Made by a program: the position numbers and the translations under genes. Below are positions 1 through 9,107 of a stretch of 64,000 bases of DNA, in pieces. This stretch comes from Euglena gracilis (Eukaryota > Euglenida > Euglenophyceae > Euglenales). The DNA is taken from positions 17,514,589 to 17,578,588 of the forward strand of contig CP154954.1 in NCBI GenBank assembly GCA_039621445.1. Reading direction: 5' to 3'. Below the pieces are notes generated by a model. It made no database searches. It saw nothing but the letters and a program-made list of their open reading frames with translations, and was not told the origin of the DNA. Position 1 is the first letter of the stretch. Each line of letters opens with the position of its first letter.

Positions 1-206
1 ATTGTGGGACCCCTCTGGGGGGTGAACACTTTGGGGGGGGGTGGACACTTTGGGGGGGTGAGGGTATCCCCGGCGGAACCTCTCACCGAAATAATTCCCC
101 GGCCATCTTTCACCGAAATAATTCACTCTGACCAGTCCAAAATGCTCCCTGAACCCCATAGAACCGAAGAAAGGGGCGTCAAGAATGGTCAAAATGGCGG
201 CTCATT
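1..206. other. unannotated flank, no gene seen
   Basis: A short G-rich stretch with two copies of a CACCGAAATAATTC motif near 85-125. I see no exon with usable splice sites. Confidence 0.4.
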
Positions 207-1291
207 GCGGGAAATTGGTGATGGATTTTTTGGTGGTCGCTAGCGACTTGTCGCTAGCGACTGTTGGTGATGGCCTAGCGACCATTGGTGGTCGGGCCGA
301 CCAATTTTAAGTCCACCCCCCCCCCCTCTAAAAATTTTTTAAGCCCCCCCCTCCAAAAAAAATTCATTGAAATATGAAGGAAAATGACTCGAAACCCACC
401 CAAATGCCTTCAGAAACCCCCATTCGGGGGTCCAATTGCAAAAAAAAATTGGGTAATATGTTCTTTTTGCGCCAGTTCTGTGAAAGTTATCTTTGTCCAG
501 GAGTCCAGTTGGACGGGTGGGTCTCCGGGGGGGGGGGGGGGCGAACCCCCCCCCCCCCGGAGGAGGCCGTAGTAGGAGGGCCGAATCGTGCTCCCGAAGG
601 AACCCCGATATGCGAACTACGCGCACCGTAAACAAAACAGTCCTAAGGCGCCTTCGGCGCCCTTGGTCGTCTAGCGGGGGGGGGGGGGGGCTGCCGCCCC
701 GCACCCCCCCCCCCGCCCTCCAATAACAAAATCCCCTCCGGGGTAACCGACCCAGGGCCAGGCGCGCATGTAATGCCACGCGCACCGTAAACAAAACATT
801 CCTAAGGCGCCTTCGGCTCCTTTGTTCTTCTAGCGGGGGGGGGGGGCTGCCGCCCCCCCCCCCACACCCCCGGACCCCCCCCCCGCCCAAAATAACAAAA
901 TCCCCTCCGGGCCCCCTTGTGTGTGCAAGGCAAGGAAGGCCGAATCGTGCTCCTTAACTCCTGGACAAAGACAAGTTTCACAGAACTGGCGCAAAAAGAA
1001 GAATATTACCCAATTTTTTTTGCAGATGGACCCCCGAATGGGGGTTTCTGAAGGCATTTGGGTGGGTTTCGAGTCATTCTCCTTCATATTTGAATGAATT
1101 TTTTTTGGAGGGGGGGGGGGCTTATAAACTTTTTTAGAGGGGGGGGTGGACTTAAAATTGGTGGTCGCTAGCGACTAGTCGCCAGCGACCAGCCTTATCA
1201 CCAATGGTCGCTAGCGACTAGTCGCTAGAAAATGGTCGCTAGCGACCATGGTCGCTAGCGACCACCAAAAAGTCCATCACCAATTTCTCGC
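207..1291. mobile_element. non-autonomous element with ~300-bp palindrome-rich TIRs
   Basis: Positions 207-506 are an imperfect reverse complement of 955-1291. Both arms begin with GAAATTGGTGATGGA, pass through GGTCGCTAGCGACC palindromes, then TTTTAAGTCCACCCC, a C run, TTAAGCCCCCC, and a shared single-copy stretch ending CTTTGTCCAGGAG. Within the right arm, GGTCGCTAGCGACC occurs twice in tandem near 1233-1262, itself a perfect palindrome. The core holds a direct repeat (about 620-742 and 779-910) starting CGCGCACCGTAAACAAAACA and ending at a long G/C-homopolymer pair and AACAAAATCCCCTCCGG. No transposase frame is visible, so the element would depend on a factor supplied elsewhere. Target duplication is unclear. 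Confidence 0.75.
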
Positions 1292-1488
1292 TCGGGGCCA
1301 AAAATGGCTGCAAAAAATGGATGCAAAAGCCACTTGAGTTGTTCGCATTGTGGCCACTTCTGCTCAATCTGCTCATTGATATTACTCAATAAGCAGAATT
1401 TTAATTATTTTGGATCTTTGCGTGGTTCGCGGGGCTGGCCCTTGTCTGGACCTCAGTGGGGGGGGGGGGTGTTCAATCGGGGTTAGTA

Positions 1489-1996
1489 CAGTCCCTGGGC
1501 GTAAATTTCCCCCCAGGGAAGATTTTTTGGGCTCTTGACTGGGGGGGGGGATTCCGTTTCGGACATTTTGCCCCGTTCCTCCACAGTCTTTTCTATTCTT
1601 TGAAGCCATGAAGCCTGCCGGCATTCGGAATTCATTGGCCGTATGTTGTGGGGTTGTTATGACATATTCCCGAACACCTCTGTTCTGGGCGGTGGGCAAC
1701 CGGCAAAAGATCCTGAACCGGAGGCAGGGCACACATAAAGACACACACAGGCCGAGGGTGGTTCAATGGATAAAAAGACCAAAAGATGCCAAGTCCTCGA
1801 CCCGGGGGTCATGCAAGTGGTGAAGCTGTGCTGCTGCATGCATAAAAAGAAAGTCCCAACCCACCTGCCTTTGCCGTTCCTCTGGGACAGAAGGGGGGGG
1901 AATTTCAACCGTTTCAGAGCCTTTTGCAAGTCCAGGGAAATTCCGAAACTTCAGGGGGGGGAATTTTCGGGGGGGGGGATTTACGCCCAGGGACTG
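1489..1996. mobile_element. MITE, Tc1/mariner-like ends with TA duplication
   Basis: The left end reads TA then CAGTCCCTGGGCGTAAAT (TA at 1487-1488) and the right end ATTTACGCCCAGGGACTG then TA (1997-1998). The 18-bp termini are perfect inverted repeats, followed on both sides by C/G runs. A TA target duplication with ends beginning CAGT is typical of Tc1/mariner-superfamily elements. The 508-bp body has no transposase-like frame, so this is a non-autonomous copy. Superfamily assignment is inferred from the ends alone. Confidence 0.7.
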
Positions 1997-2975
1997 TACC
2001 AGGTTTTGTGTAGTGCTGAGCTCTTTACATGCCTGATGGTGCCATGCTGCAGCAAATGTTTGAGGCATGTGCCCCAGGTCGAACATTCGGCCCAACCTGG
2101 TGGCCCGGCCCGGCCCAACCCAGCCCAATTTCGCAAACTGGAGGAAGCCGCGCAACCTGGCCCGGCTGGCTGCCAGGCATACTTCCTGGCCTGGCCCGGT
2201 CCGCCGGCCTGTGCAACTGGCCCTGGCAGCAGTCCCAGGGGCTTTATTTAGGTCCCCCTTTCCTTTGATTCCCCACCAATTTGGAGATTGCCCCAAAATG
2301 CTTTGTGTTTGAGATATTTTGAAAACATCGATTTTTTGACTCCGAAAACAGCCCAAAATGGCTCCTGAAATGGAATGGGCTAAAATTGGCCGGAAAATGT
2401 CCGTAATTCGGGCTACACGCAGAGTTGGGGGGAAAGCAAAGCATGGTTGGATAGGGCATTCCAAGGGCTTCATTTTTTTCTCTTCGGGAATTTTCTTTGA
2501 TTTTGCTTCATTGTCGAGATATTTTGGAAAACGATTTTTAAATCAAAAATCCCCCCCAAACACCAAAATGGCCGTTTTGGGCCACAAAATCGCGCCGGAA
2601 CACGGGCCAGGCGTGTCGGCGGCCAAAACGGCGAACGGGGGGCGATAGAGGGCCTCCAGGGTACATTTCGTCTTATGGACATTTCCGGAAACAATGTTTT
2701 CTCAAGAGAGAAAAAAAACGTGGGGGTTCTCCCCTTTTCCCTGGTGGTAAGCTCAGAGGTCAGTGACCCCCCCATAAATTACCCCCCCCCCCGTAAGTGA
2801 CACCCCTTCCGGGATCAAAATTTTTTCGGCCGCCCAAGAAATTTTCCTTTGAAAATTGGACCCCCCCCATGAATGACACCCCATAAATGACACTCCCTGG
2901 GGGGTTTTCAGGGTGTTGGGGGTGTCATTTATGGGCTGGTCGCCTCCATGCAGCCTTTTTTTTTGTTGCCCCCAG
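1997..2975. other. non-coding stretch, C/G-rich, with small hairpin
   Basis: This holds a CCCGGCCC/CCCAACC-rich tract near 2085-2215, long C runs near 2765-2870, and a perfect 14-bp inverted repeat CCCATAAATGACAC at 2880-2893 paired with 2922-2935. No exon with convincing boundaries was found. Confidence 0.4.
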
Positions 2976-3011
2976 GGACAGCAAAAAAAAAAGTCTGGTC
3001 CCAGGTCAGCG
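2976..3011 (+). CDS. possible short linker exon of the modular gene
   Basis: The acceptor TTTGTTGCCCCCAG ends at 2975 and a possible donor GTGAAC starts at 3012. Between them are 36 nt that begin with two bases of a split codon and end with one, the same 1-1 phase as the other exons of this gene. The reading TAKKKVWSQVS is basic, but half of it comes from an A run, so it may be accidental. It lies just upstream of module 1. Confidence 0.22.
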
Positions 3012-3119
3012 GTGAACGTGCAGAAATTGTCTTTGCCACCTTCTTGGGTTCCACCATGTTTTGCAGATATACCGTGCGTTGTTGTAATTGTTGTCGAAAT
3101 GATGTTTTCCTGCTCTCAG

Positions 3120-3240
3120 GAGAGGAGGTGAGTGTCAACATTCCTGGTGGCGAGGAGTACCCTGAATGTGATGATGTGGGTTTGACAGAGGATGCGATCC
3201 GCATTATCCAGGACTTTGTTTTGGGCAACATCCAGGGCAG
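3120..3240 (+). CDS. modular gene, module 1, first exon
   Basis: First of four copies of an unrecognised repeated domain. The acceptor is TTTTCCTGCTCTCAG ending at 3119. The exon opens with the last two bases of a codon, then reads EEVSVNIPGGEEYP followed by VGLTEDAIRIIQDFVLG. The core (a strand-like VxVxIP, an acidic-YP turn, then an amphipathic helix GLTEDAIRIIQDF) is very close to module 4 at 19033 (GLTDDAIRIIREF). The end is uncertain. Frame demands a break after GGCAG at 3240, but the next bases are GATGAA, not GT. Joining there to the exon at 3294 gives an unbroken 85-codon module. A GT four codons after the helix would be out of phase with that acceptor. No domain name is claimed. Confidence 0.62.
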
Positions 3241-3293
3241 GATGAAGCACTTTCCTGCTCTTTTTCATCTACTGCTTTAACCAGCCCTGACAG

Positions 3294-3427
3294 TGGTCAT
3301 TTGCGACTAACTGCTGAACAGGTCGCTGAGGTGATGCGGGATGTGGATGGAAATGAGCGAGAAGAGTCTTTGTACTATGCAAAAATGGTCCTTGATGTCT
3401 GGAGGATGCACAATCCCCATTTGGAAG
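3294..3427 (+). CDS. modular gene, module 1, second exon
   Basis: The acceptor CCCTGACAG ends at 3293, only 53 nt after the preceding exon, with a CTTTAAC branch-like site upstream. The exon starts with one base of a split codon, reads GHLRLTAEQVAEVM, then an acidic loop (RDVDGNEREE), then MVLDVWRMHNPHLE, and ends with a single G before GTTTGC. The LTxEQVAxVM and VLxVWRxxNPHLEG signatures match the second exon of module 4 (TPELVAAQM, VLAVWRSRNPSLP) and the NPHLEG end of module 2. The phase-1 donor lets any phase-1 linker follow. An alternative acceptor, the CAG ending 3322 after a CTAAC site, would drop the conserved LTAEQ and is less likely. Confidence 0.62.
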
Positions 3428-4136
3428 GTTTGCCCTTGGGCGTCGGCTGGGTGCAAAAAACTGCGGGTATTATAATTGCGGGTCGGCCACCATATGTAAT
3501 AACCCCAGTTGGGCACTAGTTTGGTTAGGTTAGATTAGTACCCCACTGTTTTCTGTTTTTTCAAATTTTCAAGGTGTTCCAGGGGGGTGTTCCCAACCCC
3601 CGCTCTAAAACACTCATGCATTTTCAAAATCGGCATTTTGCCAAAGTGCCCAAAGTGGACCCAAAACGACCCAAAACTTTCAGTTCACGCCACCTCCTAA
3701 AATTGTCAACCTCAAACAGGTGGGGTCAGCTTAGCGGAAACCCGCGCACCTCAATCGCACAGAAATTGGAAAAAAATTGGGCAATTTGCACCGCCTAAGC
3801 TGGGGGAATGCGTAAAAAGAAGCCTGACCAAAAATCGTTCTAAGCTGTTGTCGGTTTCAAGGGAGGGGGCAACAGGACCCCCAGGGCTTCCCACCCCCCC
3901 CCCAAATTTCGGTTCGGGGTGGCTGCCTTTGTCCAAGGCCGGAGCCTTCACCAGAGAACCATTTAACCTTCTCTGGACGATGTTGACCATCCATTCCATG
4001 ACAGAAGATCATCCCAAATGACACAATTCCAAGATTCACAAAGCCAAATTTCTCTACACAAATTGTGGCTGAGCCCGGATTTCAGCCTGTAACCGGGTTC
4101 AGCCCCAAAGGGGGCCCCCTGAACTCGGTTTTGGAC
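3428..4136. other. intron sequence, no recognisable feature
   Basis: Presumed intron between module 1 and the first linker. It contains short C/G runs and A/T-rich patches. I see no exon with acceptable splice sites and no clear repeat. Confidence 0.35.
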
Positions 4137-4260
4137 CCTGAAATTTGTGGCTGGCCACGGATGCCTGCCCTGGCAACAGCTGCCTTCCCTGAGACCTGTG
4201 GCTGGCCACGGATGCCTGCCCTGAAATCCGTGTTCATGACCACAAATTTCAGGGCAGGCA
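4137..4260. repeat. inverted and direct repeats around CTGGCCACGGATGCCTGCC
   Basis: CTGGCCACGGATGCCTGCCC occurs twice in direct orientation near 4152 and 4202. CCCTGAAATTTGTGG at the left is the reverse complement of CCACAAATTTCAGGG near 4240. The arms could fold into a branched hairpin. It lies within the presumed intron. Confidence 0.55.
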
Positions 4261-4288
4261 TTTGGCGGGCTGAACCGGGTTTTTGTGT

Positions 4289-4405
4289 CAAGAACTGTGT
4301 TTGGGCCAAGAGTTAGGGGGAGCCCAGGGGCGGGGACCGCGGCGCCGAAGGCGCCGTGGTCGCCCCTGGGCCCCCCTAAAACCTTGGCCCAAAACACTGT
4401 TCTTG
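4289..4405. repeat. long hairpin, ~44-bp imperfect stem
   Basis: Positions 4289-4332 (starting CAAGAACTGTGTTTGGGCCA) are a near-complete reverse complement of 4361-4405 (ending CAAAACACTGTTCTTG). The loop itself carries GGCGCC-GAA-GGCGCC. This has the form of a fold-back element or MITE. Confidence 0.65.
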
Positions 4406-4476
4406 TTTGAAACCGTGTTTTGGGCGAAGATTTAAGACTTTTAAAGTCTCGAAATCGGCCCAAACACGGTTTCAAA
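4406..4476. repeat. second hairpin abutting the first
   Basis: TTTGAAACCGTGTTTTGGGC pairs with GCCCAAACACGGTTTCAAA at the right end, with a nested GACTTTTAAAGTC in the loop. It begins at the base where the previous hairpin ends. Confidence 0.6.
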
Positions 4477-5861
4477 GTGGGCGAGCATCTTTTTTCAGAA
4501 AGTTCCATTCTATTACAGAGGGCAGAGGATAGTTTCCAGGGCGGGTTCGGGAGAGGGAAAGTCGACATTTTGACCCCCTGTAACAAAAAAAATTCCGGAA
4601 ACGCATTTTTCTTCACAAATTTGCCGGTGCTTTTGGTGCCAGGTGGCCACTTTAGGCAATTCCTATTCCTAGCCGCCCCTCCCCCCCCCCCCCGGAATCT
4701 GGAGCCAAAAGCAAGTCAGTCACTCCGAAAAAAATCAGTCAGTCCCATTGGGGGGGGGGGGGTCAGACATACCTTAAGCAATGGTGTGGTCAGGCCTGAC
4801 CAGGGCTGCTGACCAACCCTGCAGGGTCGCTGCCGACCTGCAAAAATCTGCATTACCCCCCTTCAAAAGTTTTCAATGAATTCTGTGGAAGGTCCTAAAA
4901 TTTTTTTTTATCGGAATCAGAAGACACCCTCTCCACCAAAGAAAAGTTTCAAATGAAAGGAAAATATCACAATAATATATTATGAATATGCAACGCTCCT
5001 CAAAATATGCAATGCAAAAAAAATGTAAAAGAAAAATGCAACAAAAGTGCAAAAAAAAATGCAAAAAAAATACAACTTGCATGCAAATTCCTTTTGGAGC
5101 TCCGGGGTGCACACTTTTCTGCTGGATTTCCACCTGCCCCAAAATGCAACACCAGAAGCTTTGGGTTCAGGAGCTGGCTGAGGGCGAAGATACCAATGCT
5201 TTTGTTTAAAAACAGGACCATATATTTTTCGGGGCAATAACATACAAATGTCATATTCTGCGGTTTTTTGAACATTTTGCAAATGGAGAAAGGCCCAAAG
5301 TTCCCGGAATACAACGTGGTTGGACGTTTTAACAAACAAAATTAATTCAATACACCCTTCATTTTTGTTGACAAAATATTTTTGTTCATTTGTTTAAAAG
5401 AAATTGATTTTTTGCGGCGAAATTTCTTTGTGAAAAAGAACGTAATATTTTTCATCCCATCTTTTTTTTAAGAAAAGAGAAAGAATGAATTTTGATCCAT
5501 GAAGAAGGCTGTCATTCATTTTTGAGTGCCCCCCCCCCCAGGTCGGGAAAGGAGGTGCGTACGACCACCAGGTCGGGAAAGGAGGTGCGTACGACCACCC
5601 CCCTGGTCGGGGGTTGTGGATGGTTTTGATGATCGGGTTGTTTTTGGCACCTGTGTTTGCGACCACCCCATGGTCAGTGGTGGTGCGTTCGGGGGCGCGC
5701 ATGACCCCCCCCCCCTGGTTGGGGGTTTCAGGAACCCGGTTGGTGGACAGGGGGAATGTGGGAAGAACGTTCAGAATCTTTTTACGTTTCTTGTGGATCA
5801 AAGAGGGTTCAAAAGCTATTTTCCACTTTTTTTTCCAATTTGTCCCCCCCCCACCCGGGGG
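4477..5861. other. intron sequence with scattered repeats
   Basis: Presumed intron. There is a GACTGACT-type block with a G run and GCAATGGTGTGGTCAGGCCTGACC near 4720-4805, related to blocks near 19,990 and 21,290. There is an A-rich tract near 5000-5080 and a direct duplication of AGGTCGGGAAAGGAGGTGCGTACGACCACC near 5539-5598. No exon is supported. Confidence 0.4.
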
Positions 5862-5970
5862 ATCCTGGGTGATGGTCCCGCGCTGGCGGTCTGGGAATGG
5901 GTTCTGTTGCAAAGCACTGGAATTTTTTTTTTGGAATATGCCTTCAGATGGTATCTTCAGGTCTGATTTC
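5862..5970 (+). repeat. dispersed repeat family D, copy 1
   Basis: It shares the order GGTTCTG-TTGCAAAGCACTGG, T run, GGAATATGCCTTCAGATGG with 8205-8310 and 20520-20625, and more weakly 7799-7845. All lie in the same orientation, in introns of the modular gene. Neither a polymerase III box nor a TIR is evident. Confidence 0.5.
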
Positions 5971-6218
5971 AGGGGGAAGGATCCGCGCCGGGGAGGGTCA
6001 TGCACCGGGATGGTGTGGAGACCCTTTCCCCAGGGATCTTAAAAATAAACAGATCCATCCGCATTTTTTTTTGTGGTACATTGCCGAGCATTTGTGTATC
6101 ATACACGTAGAGTATACGTCTGATGTGGTTTTAAAAGCTGATAAAGCCAAATGAATTTGTGGTGGACAGCTCCACCTGGACTTTTCCTGTAAAACCATTT
6201 TCTTGGACCTCTTTTCAG

Positions 6219-6269
6219 GGCTTGAGGATGAATACCCAAGAGAAGAGGCCCCTGAACCAGTTGGCCGAG
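6219..6269 (+). CDS. modular gene, short acidic linker exon
   Basis: A strong acceptor (TTGGACCTCTTTTCAG ending at 6218) and donor GTTTGC at 6270 enclose 51 nt: two bases, 16 codons, one base. The reading LEDEYPREEAPEPVGR is acidic and proline-rich. The single leftover G joins the AA that starts the exon at 6371 to make GAA (Glu), so the frame continues exactly into the Glu-Pro exon. It is probably a flexible spacer between modules 1 and 2. Confidence 0.55.
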
Positions 6270-6370
6270 GTTTGCTGAACCATCTGCTATTGCCGGAAGC
6301 ATCATCATTACAGCTCCATTCCAAACATGATTGTTTCCCATGCCCATTCCACATTTTTTTTCTCTGACAG

Positions 6371-6697
6371 AAGAGTATTACGAAGAGCATTATGAAGGAG
6401 TTGTGGAGGAAGAGGTGGTTGAGAGAGAGGTTGTGGCTGAACCACAGCCCGTGTATGCAGAGCCAGAGCTGGAGTATATCTCAAGGGAAGCACCAGTTCA
6501 CGTTGCAGAGCCGGAGCCGGAATATGTCATCAGGGCTGAACCAGCACATGTTGTCGAACCAGAACCGGCATATGCCTCAAGGGCTGAACCTGCACGTGTT
6601 GCAGAGCCAGAGCCTGCTGTGGTTGCAAAACCTGTTCCTGAACCGAAACAAGCATCAAAAGTTGTGGAGCCAGCAGTCATACAAAAGGAGCCCAGTG
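6371..6697 (+). CDS. modular gene, Glu-Pro repeat linker exon
   Basis: The acceptor TTTTTTTCTCTGACAG ends at 6370 and a possible donor GTATTG begins at 6698. The 327 nt are two bases, 108 codons and one base. It begins with an acidic-aromatic run (EEYYEEHYEGVVEEEVVER), then about five imperfect copies of a unit of roughly 18-20 residues built on AEPEPEYVIRAEPAHVV, then KPVPEPKQASKVVEPAVIQ. Composition is dominated by Glu, Pro, Ala and Val, with no membrane segment or signal. This looks like a disordered, extended spacer, as found between beads of modular proteins. Codons for the repeats vary in third positions (GAG/GAA, CCA/CCG/CCT), which is consistent with a protein-level repeat and not a very recent DNA expansion. 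The donor is the less certain boundary. Confidence 0.6.
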
Positions 6698-6891
6698 GTA
6701 TTGTCCTCGTCCAATTGTTTTTATGATGGGGCTTATTGGTTTTCTGACAGAAGTGAATTTTTTTTGGAATTGGTTATTGGCTTAGTATAGTGTGCTTGTG
6801 ATGCGAAAACCACCTGGCTTGGCCAAGTTATTATTTTGCTGACACTCCCCAAGCAGGGGTTTTTTTTTTAGCTTTGGACCCCCTCTCCCAA

Positions 6892-6990
6892 GAGCAGGGC
6901 AGAACGGGAATCGGCCGAACAGCCAGGGTGGTGGGTGGGGGGGGGGTCGACCCCCCCCCACCACCTCTTCCCGTATTTTCCGGGAGCACC
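6892..6990 (+). repeat. family F element, copy 1
   Basis: It begins AGCAGGGCAGAACGGGAA and reaches a GGGGGTCGACCCCC palindrome flanked by GGTGG/CCACC. The same arrangement recurs inverted at 7255-7378 and forward at 53885-53960. Confidence 0.55.
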
Positions 6991-7254
6991 AATTTTTGAA
7001 CCCGAAAAAAATTTTCCGCGCCTTCGGCGCCGGGTGTTTTTTTTGACCCATTTTGGTAAATTTTGACTGTCCCAAAGTTTGGTCCACTTTTTTGACTTTC
7101 GGTTTTTTCACCCCCCTCCGAAAAACTACCAATTAACCCTGAATTTTTTGAGATTTTTTGTGATAAAAATGTGGTTTTCCATCAAAAAATCATGTATTTG
7201 GGTTCATTTTTCAAAAAAATTTCAAATTTTTTCTGGTCAAAATCCCCGTTTTCC

Positions 7255-7378
7255 CGAAATCGGTGAAAATGCTGTGGTGGGTTGGGGGGGGGGGGGCGAC
7301 CCACCCCCCCCCCCCCTCCCGGGTGGGGTGGTCGACCACCCCCCTCCCACCAGGCCTTCCCGTTCTGCCCTGCCCAGG
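7255..7378 (-). repeat. family F element, copy 2 (inverted)
   Basis: On the minus strand it reads GGGCAGAACGGGAAGGCCTG, then GGTGG, a GGTGGTCGACCACC palindrome, G/C runs and TTCACCGATTT. That order is almost exactly the copy at 53885-53960, which also ends TTCACCGATTT. Confidence 0.6.
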
Positions 7379-7431
7379 GGGGAAGGGGGTAGGGTGGCTG
7401 GGTCCCTGGGACCTCCCCCAGGGGGGCCCCA

Positions 7432-7454
7432 GGGGGTGGGTGGGTGGGTGGGTG
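7432..7454 (+). repeat. G-quadruplex-like tract
   Basis: Five consecutive G runs of three or more separated by single T (GGGTGGGTGGGTGGG core). This fits the canonical intramolecular G-quadruplex pattern. A related tract lies at 11273-11290. Confidence 0.6.
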
Positions 7455-8204
7455 CCGACCCCCTCCCCCCTGGTCTTAAAGAACCCCCTGTCCCCAAGGG
7501 TGAAGGAAAGGGAGTTCGTCCCCCCCCCCCGTGGGGGTGGTTCCAGACCGATCCTGGGTGGGGGGTATTTTTTTCCTTCTGCCATTTCGAGCCGAAACTT
7601 TTTGGCATTTCTGGCATTTTTTTTCCCAAAAGTGCCAAAATGGCATTTCCGGCCTGGTTTAAGGTGCAAGCTTTTCCGGCCCGGCGCTTTGCGACGGGGC
7701 CGAAATTGGTCACCCAGACCGGGCAACTGTGCAGGAGGGGGTGTGCTCCCCCTCTGGACTGGAGGGAGGGGTCCGACTCACCCTCCCCACCTGCCCTTTG
7801 AACTCTGCCGGATATGCCTTTCGGCACAAAGTGCTGGCAAATTTCTATAAAGCCCCCTAGGACATGAATAGTAAACCCTCTGATCAATGAAATAGGCCCC
7901 AAAGGACAGTTTTGCCGGGAGTTGTGTCTGGGAGAATTTACTCAAAAAGCCATAAAGTGTTGAAATACGACGTTCAACAGATGTCTTGCAATTGGGGTGG
8001 ATGCAGCATGGACACTCAAACCAGGAAAAGGCAAAAAAAGGAAAATGGACACTGGAAAAATCAGGAAAATTTGTGCAATATTGCGCACTGTTAAATGGGA
8101 TGGATTAAGAATCAGGTGTGCATCTCCATGGACTGACAGTAATGCCATTTATCAGGCTGTTTTTTTTTAAAGTCAGAGGACCCCCCCAGCGGGGGGATGG
8201 ATGG

Positions 8205-8310
8205 GTGGTTTTGAACCCCTGCTGGGGGGGTCCCTGGAAGGCCTGGGCATGGGTTCTGCCGCGAAGCGCTGGTGTTTTTTTGGGTGGGAATGGCCTCAGA
8301 TGACCCGATT
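8205..8310 (+). repeat. dispersed repeat family D, copy 2
   Basis: It contains GGTTCTGCCGCGAAGCGCTG, a T run and GGAATGGCCTCAGATGACC, matching 5862-5970 and 20520-20625. It is followed by a C-rich tail ending GGGTCTTAAAAAGAAGCC near 8392. Confidence 0.5.
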
Positions 8311-8596
8311 TTTGGGGGTCCCGCCCCCGGTGGTCCCGCGCCAGGTTGGGTGGATGGGGGGACCCCCTCCCCCCGGGTCTTAAAAAGAAGCCTGCATTTT
8401 ATGTCACCTTTCACATGTTGTGGGATTATCTTTTTCTCATACTCAGCACCAGCAGGATGAAATCCCAGAAAGCGGAAAGGATAAAGCCACCCCCCACTTG
8501 GCTGGATTTCAAGAAAGCAACTGGGTTGACCATATTTTGAGGATACCCCGTTAAAGAAAATGCTGCTTCTGCATTTTCTCACACCACGTCTCGCAG

Positions 8597-8772
8597 ATGG
8601 CTACAGCGCTTTTCGCTTCAAGGTCCCTTTGCGAGACGAGTACCCATTTTACAATGAGATGGTTGATTTCGCCTCCCGCCTCTTGGAGAACTTCGTTGTT
8701 GCCAATGGCAATTTGAAAATTGCCCACCATGACTTGGGGAAATCCCTCCTGGAACCTGATGCAAAGGACAGG
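8597..8772 (+). CDS. modular gene, module 2, first exon (3' end uncertain)
   Basis: The acceptor ACCACGTCTCGCAG ends at 8596. The exon starts with two bases of a split codon and reads GYSAFRFKVPLRDEYPF, then MVDFASRLLENFVVANGNL and a less conserved tail DLGKSLLEPDAKDR. It shares the VPL-acidic-YP motif, the amphipathic helix ending in a hydrophobic FV, and the following GNLxI strand with the other copies, but lacks GLTDDAI, so it is the most diverged module. No GT donor is found until after 8800. The end given is a GC (AGG then GCTTGG), chosen because conservation fades there. Frame with the exon at 9445 is not fully resolved. Confidence 0.5.
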
Positions 8773-9083
8773 GCTTGGGAACAGCACTGCTCACCTCCAA
8801 TATGTCGCTTTTGTTCTTTCATAGTTTGTTTGATTGATTTGTGAAAGATTTGTTGTTCAGTCACAGATTTAAATCCAGTCACAGATTTAAAACCAAATGG
8901 GGCCAACCCCCCTCTCCCCCTGTAGACCGTTTTCACTCCTTGTCCAGCCCCCTTCAGCAGCTTGGCATTGGAAACGGAAATACATTGGACAAAAATTGTT
9001 CAATTGCTCAATTGCTCGGTAATGGATTGCCCAGCTCAAGGTTTAAATGGTTTATTATTTTGTGATTCTGCTCTTCTTTGCAG

Positions 9084-9107
9084 TTTTTCCAGGTCCATTC
9101 AACTTAG
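9084..9107 (+). CDS. possible micro-exon of the modular gene
   Basis: The acceptor CTGCTCTTCTTTGCAG and donor GTCAGT enclose 24 nt read as two bases, FPGPFNL and one base, again 1-1 phase. Splice signals are good, but the exon is tiny and sits between the two halves of module 2, where a linker is not expected. Confidence 0.22.
   Translation, partial: FFQVHST

Larger units (their letters stand above)
6698..8204. other. intron sequence rich in G/C-run elements
   Basis: Presumed intron holding two opposed copies of family F, a G-quadruplex-like tract and a weak family D copy (7799-7845). A palindromic GGTCGACC-type core lies at each F copy. No exon is supported. The long open frames between 7080 and 7900 come from stop-poor G/C tracts. 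Confidence 0.4.

Noticed and set aside
1304-2473. Several overlapping frames of 120-236 codons
   Set aside because: They traverse the MITE and its TIRs, on both strands, without exon boundaries or recognisable motifs.
5394-6042. Frames of 140-200 codons on both strands
   Set aside because: They overlap dispersed repeats and G/C runs, have no splice-supported boundaries and no recognisable domain.
7080-7902. Long frames of 170-240 codons on both strands
   Set aside because: They consist of glycine, proline and tryptophan translated from G/C runs, with no conserved motif. The stretch is a repeat cluster.
8436-8540. Acceptor-like TTTTTCTCATACTCAG followed by CACCAGCAG
   Set aside because: The phase-1 frame hits a stop after four codons. 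Only a GA donor (GATGAA) would rescue a micro-exon, which is too speculative to annotate.
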